Assembly: GCA_013373005.1 (NCBI GenBank)
Contig: JABXIP010000264.1
Span: 1-11,709 of the forward strand
DNA: 11,709 nucleotides
Origin: Cytophagia bacterium
GTDB lineage: Bacteria > Bacteroidota > Bacteroidia > Cytophagales > Cyclobacteriaceae
Reading direction: 5' to 3'
Shown here: positions 6,804 through 11,709 of the stretch, piece after piece
How the letters are laid out: every line of letters begins with the position of its first letter
How positions within the stretch are numbered: position 1 is the first letter of the stretch
Notes under the pieces: model-generated
What the model saw: the letters and a program-made list of their open reading frames with translations, nothing else
What the model was told of the DNA's origin: nothing
Databases searched by the model: none
Translations under genes and position numbers: made by a program

Positions 6804-7454
6804 ATGCAATTGAATGAAGCTGACAAAGCAACCGCGCTAAAAATTGCCTCCGACCTTCTTTCCATTGAGGCTATTAAACTTAGTATTAATGATCCATTTA
6901 CTTGGAGTTCCGGGTGGAAATCGCCTATCTATTGCGATAACCGCATGTCTCTCTCTTATCCTGAGACCAGAACTTTCATTAAAAGTGAGCTGGCAAAAGT
7001 AGCCAAGGAGAAGTTTCCAGGATATGAAGCTGTGGCTGGTGTAGCTACCGCAGGTATTCCTCAGGGAGCCCTTTTAGCCGATTTGCTCGAGGTACCATTC
7101 ATCTACGTTCGCTCCAAACCAAAAGGGCATGGCATGGAAAACCTTATTGAAGGAAAGGTTGATCCGGGTAAAAAAGTTTTAGTAGTTGAGGATCTGGTTT
7201 CTACTGGAGGAAGCTCACTAAAGGCTGCTGAAGCTCTCAGACAAGCTGGTTATGAAGTACTTGGCATGTTAGCCATTTTCACCTACGGTTTTCCTTTAGC
7301 AGATGAGAATTTCGAGAAAGCAGATATTACGCTTCACTGCCTTAGTAATTATAGCATCATGCTAGAAAAAGCCATTGAAATGGGATACATCACCACAGAC
7401 GATGTAGCTTCTCTGGAAGAATGGAGAAAAGCACCAGCGCTTTGGAGACGGTAG
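6804..7454 (+). CDS. pyrE: Orotate phosphoribosyltransferase (PyrE)
   Basis: PyrE joins orotate to PRPP to form orotidine 5'-monophosphate in de novo pyrimidine synthesis. The 216-residue protein shows FTWSSGWKSPIYCDNR at 32-46 (orotate/PRPP contacts), the mobile catalytic loop YVRSKPKGHGMENLIEG at 101-117 with K105, K107 and H109, and the type I PRTase PRPP motif VLVVEDLVSTGGSS at 125-138. Length and all key residues are normal for the family. The ATG at 6804 gives a short N-terminal helix before the conserved core. It is divergent from the second Nudix gene and convergent with the TIGR02757 gene across a 123-nt repeat-rich spacer. No attenuator-like leader is seen; the gap before the ATG is too short and lacks a clear hairpin and U-tract. 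Confidence 0.97.
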   Translation: MQLNEADKATALKIASDLLSIEAIKLSINDPFTWSSGWKSPIYCDNRMSLSYPETRTFIKSELAKVAKEKFPGYEAVAGVATAGIPQGALLADLLEVPFIYVRSKPKGHGMENLIEGKVDPGKKVLVVEDLVSTGGSSLKAAEALRQAGYEVLGMLAIFTYGFPLADENFEKADITLHCLSNYSIMLEKAIEMGYITTDDVASLEEWRKAPALWRR

Positions 7455-7465
7455 TAGATTTAGAA

Positions 7466-7489
7466 ATTTGGTGATTTGGTGATTTGATA
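7466..7489. repeat. Octanucleotide tandem repeat, about 3 copies
   Basis: ATTTGGTG occurs twice in direct tandem (7466-7473, 7474-7481), followed by a diverged third copy ATTTGATA (7482-7489). It begins 11 nt after the pyrE stop. The units are AT-rich and are not part of any gene. Confidence 0.7.
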
Positions 7490-7513
7490 ATGTTGATTGA
7501 TCAAACATCAAAT
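7482..7513. terminator. Imperfect inverted repeat between convergent pyrE and TIGR02757 genes
   Basis: ATTTGAT at 7482-7488 pairs with ATCAAAT at 7507-7513, and the inner GTTGAT (7492-7497) pairs with ATCAAAC (7500-7506) with one bulged base, giving an imperfect stem. Its place between two converging genes suits a bidirectional terminator, but the stem is AT-rich and no clear T-tract follows on either strand, so termination is only a guess. Confidence 0.35.
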
Positions 7514-7549
7514 CAGCTTATCTCTAAACAGCTCTTCTAGGACACTAGG

Positions 7550-7577
7550 TAATTCGTAATTCGTAATTCGTAATTGT
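7550..7577. repeat. Heptanucleotide tandem repeat TAATTCG, 3 perfect copies plus a partial fourth
   Basis: The unit TAATTCG is repeated exactly at 7550-7556, 7557-7563 and 7564-7570, followed by a diverged TAATTGT at 7571-7577. The array ends at the base next to the stop codon of the minus-strand TIGR02757 gene (7578-7580). It is non-coding. Heptamer tandem repeats in intergenic regions are known from cyanobacteria (STRR sequences); a link to those is not implied. Confidence 0.9.
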
Positions 7578-8360
7578 CTAATACTTCTCCTCTATTCCTA
7601 AACCAAACAGAGCGAAGTCATATTTAACGGGGTCTTCTGGGTCGAATTCTTTTAGGTGATTAGTCAGCTCAATGGCCATTTGCCAGTCGGTTTGTTTGCG
7701 AGTAATCAGCTGAAACCTTCTAGCAACGCGCTCTACATGCAGGTCGCATGGGCAAACTAATTGAGAAGCCTTTACTCGTTTCCAGAGGCCAAAATCTACG
7801 CCCTTGTCATCAGCTCTAACCATCCAGCGCAGGAACATATTGATTCGCTTGCAAGCTGATTTTCTTGCGGGAGTCGCGATATGTTTCCTTGTTCTATAAG
7901 GAGCATCGGGTAATGAGAAAAAGTCTTCATGAAAGCCAATTAGACCATTCTCAATATCATTATCTGAAGCAGCCATTCCTTTCAAGAAAGCATCTTCCAG
8001 CGAATTATGTTGGCTATAATACTGCTTGAAAAACTCCACAAAATAGAGCGTATCCACATCATTAAACGTTCTGTGTTTAAAATGAAGCAATGCTCTTAGG
8101 TCGTTTTCGGAATGGTTCAACACAAAATCATAAGGGCTATTATCCATTATGGCAAATAACTCCTTGCACTTGTTGATGATGGTTACTCGCTGACCCCAGG
8201 CTAAAATAGAAGCCCAAAAACCGGTGATCTCAATATCCTGAAGTTTAGAATATTCGTGTGGTATGGAAATGGGGTCATTGGCAATAAAACCTGGCTGATT
8301 GTATTGCTCAACCTTCGAATCAAGAAAGTCTTTCAGATTATGAAACGACTCAAATGCCAT
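7578..8360 (-). CDS. TIGR02757/DUF2400 family protein, possible HhH-GPD-like DNA glycosylase relative
   Basis: This 260-residue soluble protein carries the TIGR02757 hallmarks: GFWASILAWGQR at 47-58, CKRINMFLRWMVR at 170-182, DFGLWKRV at 189-196, CPCDLHVERVARR at 203-215 and FDPEDPVKYDFALFGLG at 239-255. The DLHVERVARR segment resembles the aspartate-containing V-D-x-H-V-x-R-V region of helix-hairpin-helix DNA glycosylases such as endonuclease III, with D206 in the position of the catalytic aspartate. The family function has not been shown to my knowledge, so DNA repair is inference from that resemblance. Length is normal. Its ATG directly follows the TAA of the LysM gene (TAAATG on the minus strand), making it the third gene of a tight operon with DUF4905 and the LysM protein. 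Confidence 0.88.
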   Translation of the reverse strand: MAFESFHNLKDFLDSKVEQYNQPGFIANDPISIPHEYSKLQDIEITGFWASILAWGQRVTIINKCKELFAIMDNSPYDFVLNHSENDLRALLHFKHRTFNDVDTLYFVEFFKQYYSQHNSLEDAFLKGMAASDNDIENGLIGFHEDFFSLPDAPYRTRKHIATPARKSACKRINMFLRWMVRADDKGVDFGLWKRVKASQLVCPCDLHVERVARRFQLITRKQTDWQMAIELTNHLKEFDPEDPVKYDFALFGLGIEEKY

Positions 8361-9257
8361 TTATTGGAAGTAATTCAGCTGTACTCTGAACCTCTTGTCT
8401 ATAGCTTTCAAATGATCATAAGCCCTTTGATTCAGCTTGATGATCACGTTTTCGTTCTCAGAAGTCTCCGGAATAGTGCCGATTACCCGAACATACACTG
8501 TAAGATCATTCATCAAGTTTTTCACTTTGATTACCGTTCCCACTTTAGCCGTTCTGTGCAAAGCGAAAAATTTACTTGAAGGCTCATCTTCAGAAATCAC
8601 CTCAGCATTACCTTCCACCTGAATTTGCTCGAATGGAGTTCCAGGGTAACTGGTTTCTTCAGGTATCTCTGGCTTAATGGTATCGGCCAATGCTAAAGAA
8701 TTACTATTCGGTACTTCTTCGAATGGTTTATCAGAAACCTTTAAAGAGTCAGGCACATTTATGGAAGTAGGAGCTGTAGTTGATGTCGTTTGCGTTTTCG
8801 GCTGCTCTACGGCTGTTAAGACCTGCTTTTTTATAATCAGGTCTTGCCCAAGGTTAATAGCATTTGAGCTAAGACTATTCCACGACTTGATATCAGACAC
8901 CTGAACATCGTATTTCTGCGCAATTGAAAAGAGTGTTTCTCCGGCCTTCACTTTATGAGTGCTTTCCTGAAGTTGAGAAGTTACCTGTGCATCAGGAGAA
9001 ATGACTTTTCCACCATAAGGTATTTTCAAAGTCTGGCCAATCTGCAAGCCATTGGCCAAAATAGGGTTAGCGGCATTAATCTCTGAAACGGTTGTCTTGT
9101 ACCTTCTCGATAAAGAATACAGCGTTTGCTGAGGCTTCACTTTGTGAATGACAAAAACCTTTTCACCCTGTCTTTCAATTCCAAGTGAATCAGTTTGTGC
9201 AAATCCGAAACTGGCCAATCCAATAAAAAGTAATACTGCGTAGCTAATCCTTCTCAT
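8361..9257 (-). CDS. Secreted LysM-domain protein with C-terminal RlpA/double-psi-barrel-like domain
   Basis: A 298-residue exported protein. Residues 1-20 form a signal peptide (RR, a hydrophobic core, cleavage after FGFA). Two LysM peptidoglycan-binding domains follow: HKVKPQQTLYSLSRRY... at about 36-80 and HKVKAGETLFSIAQKY... at about 100-143. A low-complexity Thr/Pro/Ser/Glu-rich linker runs from about 144 to 225. The C-terminal region (about 228-298; ALHRTAKVGTVIKVKNLM, VYVRVIGTIPET) resembles RlpA-type double-psi beta barrels in its strand pattern and the thr.vGT.i.V.n ... v.VrV.. layout, although the catalytic Asp/His pair of lytic RlpA is not evident. It probably acts at the cell wall in the periplasm. 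An in-frame TTG one codon upstream (9260) could start instead, but ATG 9257 is more likely. Its start overlaps the DUF4905 stop by 14 nt. Confidence 0.9.
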   Translation of the reverse strand: MRRISYAVLLFIGLASFGFAQTDSLGIERQGEKVFVIHKVKPQQTLYSLSRRYKTTVSEINAANPILANGLQIGQTLKIPYGGKVISPDAQVTSQLQESTHKVKAGETLFSIAQKYDVQVSDIKSWNSLSSNAINLGQDLIIKKQVLTAVEQPKTQTTSTTAPTSINVPDSLKVSDKPFEEVPNSNSLALADTIKPEIPEETSYPGTPFEQIQVEGNAEVISEDEPSSKFFALHRTAKVGTVIKVKNLMNDLTVYVRVIGTIPETSENENVIIKLNQRAYDHLKAIDKRFRVQLNYFQ

Positions 9258-10020
9258 CAATACTATATATCTTCAACTCGTTCTTTCCTGTAACAAATAT
9301 AAGTGCGTCTTTGACTATAAAAAAGGCACCAGAAACCAGACCCTTTACATTATTCTCAAGCTCATTCATTAACAAAAGCTCACCAGTCTCATTAAACACA
9401 CATAGTGTTAACGACTTCTTCTCATCAACGACATGATTGGCTGCAATAAAAATTAAGCCATGCGACTCTAAATAGTCACAACTGCCCTTCACCTCAATTT
9501 CCGCCTTCAACTTCAAAAACCTAGCCACTGTACTAAAGTGCTCATTATCTGCCTCATAATGAACCGGATAAAAGGCTTCAGACTCATCAACAACTTGTTC
9601 TAGCTTTTCATCCCAATCTTTTGCCTCAATATTGAAGATTAATTTACCCTCATCTTCATCCTGCAAATACAACTGATTAGCCCTTGCCCCAGTCAGCTTC
9701 ACATTCTCCATTGCCCAAACTGATTCCTGAGCAGTCAGGTCAAAGCCAAAAACACTTCGATCATCAATATTTTGACTGTCTTCAAATTTCTGGAAGACCA
9801 CCATTTCATTAGTCATGTGATAGGCACTCACCCACCACTCATCTTCGAACTGCAACCCCTCCCACATCAGTTCATAGCTTTGCAGATCAATCAGAGCGAA
9901 TTTAGATTCCAACTTTTCATTGTCTCGGGTATTGACAAGAATGAGGTGACTTGCTGATTTTGTCTCCCAAATTGGAGCATCGAACAGATGTGAAAATTTT
10001 GATTTTAAAACCGTAGGCAC
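9244..10020 (-). CDS. DUF4905 family protein, WD/PQQ-propeller-like
   Basis: A soluble protein, 258 residues from GTG 10020, matching the Bacteroidota family DUF4905. It opens with FSHLFDAPIWE near residues 9-19 and has repeated blade-like segments ending in Trp (IDLQSYELMW at 44-53, FDLTAQESVW at 93-102, then LCVFNETGELLLMNEL and ELKIYSIDEKD near the C-terminus), plus WW at 62-63. This suggests a beta-propeller-like fold; no enzymatic motif is seen, and the function is unknown. The same frame is open to 10161, but that extension runs into nfeD coding sequence on the other strand and gives an unlike-family N-terminus. TTG 10044 is another option, but it lies inside the -7 box at 10042-10049, so GTG 10020 is preferred. 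First gene of the operon with the LysM and TIGR02757 genes. Confidence 0.82.
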   Translation of the reverse strand: MPTVLKSKFSHLFDAPIWETKSASHLILVNTRDNEKLESKFALIDLQSYELMWEGLQFEDEWWVSAYHMTNEMVVFQKFEDSQNIDDRSVFGFDLTAQESVWAMENVKLTGARANQLYLQDEDEGKLIFNIEAKDWDEKLEQVVDESEAFYPVHYEADNEHFSTVARFLKLKAEIEVKGSCDYLESHGLIFIAANHVVDEKKSLTLCVFNETGELLLMNELENNVKGLVSGAFFIVKDALIFVTGKNELKIYSIDEKD

Positions 10021-10041
10021 TGGCTTTCTTCGTAATTTGAA

Positions 10042-10071
10042 CAAAATTAAATGAATTAAATGGAGAACAAA
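10042..10071 (-). promoter_or_regulatory. Promoter of the DUF4905-LysM-TIGR02757 operon
   Basis: On the minus strand TTTG (10071-10068) and TAATTTTG (10049-10042) are both exact matches to the Bacteroidota -33 TTTG and -7 TAnnTTTG boxes, with an 18-nt spacer. Transcription would begin near 10036, leaving a leader of about 15 nt before GTG 10020. The -33 box lies inside the first codons of nfeD on the opposite strand. Confidence 0.6.
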
Positions 10072-11448
10072 GGCATCCGTTTTTTTACTCGAATTATTAT
10101 GGCTCTGAGCATAGTAATGCTCGCTTTTACAGCCTGGGCCAGTGAGCAAGCCAAATATCAAGAAGGTACCATGCGCGTTTTCCTTATGGAAATCAGAGGT
10201 GATATTGACCCTCGCATGAATCGCTATGTAGATCTGGCACTCACTCAGGCTACAGAGGAGTCGGCCGACCTGATCATCATAGAAATGGATACCTATGGTG
10301 GAGCTGTTACCGATGCTAATGACATTCGCACAAGAATTCTTGAGTACGAAAAACCTGTTTGGGTATATATTGGCAACGATGCCGCCAGTGCCGGAGCCTT
10401 AATATCCATTGCGTGCGACAGTATTTATATGGTACCCGGAGCCAACATTGGAGCGGCCACTGTAGTAAACGGCACCGATGGAATGGCTGCGCCAGACAAA
10501 TACCAATCTTACATGCGAGGCATTATGCGTTCAACAGCCGAGAAGAACGGCCGAGACCCACTCATTGCTGAAGGTATGGTTGATGACCGAGTGGAAATTG
10601 AAGGTGTAACAGAGGCTGGAAAGGTCATTACGTTTACCACTTCCGAGGCTATTGCCAATGGTTATTGCGAAGCCGAAGTGGCCAGCGTTCAGGACATTCT
10701 GGAGAAAAACGAGATAGTTGACTATGAATTGATTCAGTATGAGCTTCCTGCGAGTGAAAAAGTGATTGCTTTCTTTCTTAACCCAGTAATCAGTGGTTTA
10801 CTCATATTAGTTATTACCGCAGGTATCTTCTTCGAACTTCAGACTCCAGGAGTAGGTTTCCCCTTAGCTGCAGCGGGAGTAGCACTAGTACTCTATCTGG
10901 TTCCTTATTACCTGAATGGTTTGGCTGCCAATTGGGAGATAGCCGTATTCTTTATTGGACTAATTCTAATAGCCCTTGAAATTTTTGTAATACCCGGCTT
11001 TGGTGTAGCTGGTATTGCCGGTATAGTCTGCGTAGTGGGCTCACTAATATTTATGATGCTCGGCAACGATATTTTCGACTTTGAATATGTCCCTGCCGGT
11101 GAAATCACAAAAGCCGCAACGGCAGTAGGCGCAGGAGTATTTGGCTCCATGCTCTTACTGATCATTCTGGGCTATCGATTTACCGAATCAAAAATGTTTC
11201 AGCGTGTAGCCTTAGTTGCAACTCAGAAGAAAGATGAGGGCTATATTGCAACGTTTTACAAGGAAGATATGGTTGGAAAAGAAGGAATGGCAGTAACCAT
11301 TCTTCGACCAAGTGGCAGAGTAGAAATAGATGATGAAATCTATGATGCATATACCCGAGGTGAATATGTTGAACGTGGTACCAAAGTAGTGGTAGTGAGC
11401 CAACAAGGAGCTTCCTTACAAGTTAGAATGAAGAAAAATGAAGCATAA
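10060..11448 (+). CDS. NfeD family membrane-bound serine protease (ClpP-class, long form)
   Basis: A 462-residue full-length NfeD protein. An N-terminal signal (1-27, hydrophobic MALSIVMLAFTAW, cleavage about AWA|S) leads to a ClpP/crotonase-fold protease domain at about 37-220. This contains MDTYGGAV at 76-83, the nucleophile in DAASAGALIS (S110) and a candidate lysine K147 in APDKYQ, matching the Ser-Lys dyad of the Pyrococcus homolog PH1510. About five membrane helices follow (roughly 236-262, 266-285, 291-313, 315-336, 352-372), then a C-terminal OB-fold NfeD domain at about 404-458 (GKEGMAVTILRPSGRV). The family is usually partnered with a stomatin-like (SPFH) protein and is linked to membrane quality control. 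No stomatin gene lies downstream here; instead a sulfur amino acid enzyme starts 11 nt before this gene's stop. ATG 10060 is chosen because it gives a basic n-region for the signal. Confidence 0.93.
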   Translation: MENKGIRFFTRIIMALSIVMLAFTAWASEQAKYQEGTMRVFLMEIRGDIDPRMNRYVDLALTQATEESADLIIIEMDTYGGAVTDANDIRTRILEYEKPVWVYIGNDAASAGALISIACDSIYMVPGANIGAATVVNGTDGMAAPDKYQSYMRGIMRSTAEKNGRDPLIAEGMVDDRVEIEGVTEAGKVITFTTSEAIANGYCEAEVASVQDILEKNEIVDYELIQYELPASEKVIAFFLNPVISGLLILVITAGIFFELQTPGVGFPLAAAGVALVLYLVPYYLNGLAANWEIAVFFIGLILIALEIFVIPGFGVAGIAGIVCVVGSLIFMMLGNDIFDFEYVPAGEITKAATAVGAGVFGSMLLLIILGYRFTESKMFQRVALVATQKKDEGYIATFYKEDMVGKEGMAVTILRPSGRVEIDDEIYDAYTRGEYVERGTKVVVVSQQGASLQVRMKKNEA

Positions 11449-11709
11449 CGATTTTTCAGCCGAGAGTTTGGCCATTTCAGGAGGCCACGACCCAGCAGGA
11501 GCTCATAACTCAATCAAACCACCAATTTATCAAACCTCTACCTTCAAGTTCAACACAGCTGAAGAGGGAAAAGCGTTCTTTGAAAAGGCTAAGGGCGATG
11601 CTCCATTAGAGGAGAGAAATGCCAGTTTGATTTATACACGCTTAAACCATCCGAATGCCATTACGGCTGAGTTTAGATTGGCACAGTTGGATGGTGCTGA
11701 AGACGCAGC
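11438..11709 (+). CDS. Cystathionine gamma-synthase family PLP-dependent enzyme, 5' part (C-terminal end outside window)
   Basis: The frame opens at ATG 11438 and runs for 90 complete codons to the window edge. The N-terminal sequence fits the Cys/Met metabolism PLP-enzyme family: ESLAISGG, then IKPPIYQTSTFKFNTAEEGK, and YTRLNHPN at 66-73, the equivalent of the YSRxxNP motif whose Tyr and Arg contact the PLP phosphate of the neighbouring subunit. TAEEGKAFFE with LIYTRLNHPN matches the longer bacterial cystathionine gamma-synthase family rather than typical MetB, but whether this enzyme is a synthase or a gamma-lyase cannot be decided from this part. The active-site lysine region is outside the window. 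The start overlaps the end of nfeD by 11 nt, suggesting cotranscription. Confidence 0.9.
   Translation, partial: MKHNDFSAESLAISGGHDPAGAHNSIKPPIYQTSTFKFNTAEEGKAFFEKAKGDAPLEERNASLIYTRLNHPNAITAEFRLAQLDGAEDA

Noticed and set aside
7537..7548. CTAG-GACA-CTAG short hairpin in the repeat-rich spacer.
   Set aside because: Only a 4-bp stem; expected by chance.
10021..10161. Open extension of the DUF4905 frame into nfeD.
   Set aside because: Non-family N-terminus, overlaps a well-supported gene and lies upstream of the likely promoter.

Overview
The window looks like chromosomal core sequence from a Bacteroidota bacterium, most likely of the Cytophagales/Fulvivirgaceae type. The reasons are: proteins known mainly or only from that phylum (DUF3822, DUF4905, a LysM protein with a C-terminal barrel-like domain, a bacterial GH3 protein); starts without recognisable Shine-Dalgarno sequences; and Bacteroidota-type promoter boxes (TTTG ... 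TAnnTTTG) in front of several genes. The genus cannot be fixed from the sequence alone. I see no phage, insertion sequence, CRISPR, tRNA or rRNA, and no gene-free stretch longer than about 125 bases.

Layout. (1) 1-884, minus: 5' part of a GH3-family acyl-adenylating enzyme cut by the window edge. (2) 999-2055, plus: a PLP-homeostasis protein (YggS/PLPBP family) coupled to a small DUF423 membrane protein. (3) 2052-3452, minus: a RecD/Dda-like SF1B helicase whose stop codon shares a TTAA palindrome with the DUF423 gene. (4) 3537-4031, plus: a Nudix hydrolase. (5) 4111-6034, plus: a single-pass membrane protein, a DUF3822 protein and coaD (phosphopantetheine adenylyltransferase), closely spaced. 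(6) 6022-6705, minus: a second, larger Nudix protein overlapping the coaD end. (7) 6804-7454, plus: pyrE. (8) 7455-7577: a repeat-rich convergent intergenic region with two kinds of short tandem repeat. (9) 7578-10020, minus: a tight three-gene operon read in the order DUF4905 - LysM/barrel protein - TIGR02757. (10) 10060-11709, plus: a full-length NfeD membrane serine protease overlapping the start of a cystathionine gamma-synthase-family PLP enzyme that runs off the right edge.

How the genes relate. Most are housekeeping: CoA synthesis (coaD), pyrimidine synthesis (pyrE), PLP handling (yggS), sulfur amino acid metabolism (right edge), nucleotide clean-up (two Nudix proteins), DNA processing (helicase, possibly TIGR02757) and envelope functions (LysM protein, NfeD, DUF423). 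Packing is dense, with overlapping stops and promoters sitting inside neighbouring genes. I did not find a clear new defence or mobile system. The best candidate for undescribed biology is the 4111-5556 pair: a membrane-anchored protein with a pilin-like stretch, followed 3 nt later by a protein from a family reported to have an actin-like fold. It is weakly reminiscent of PilM/PilN-type partnerships. The repeat-rich 7455-7577 spacer is the clearest non-coding oddity.
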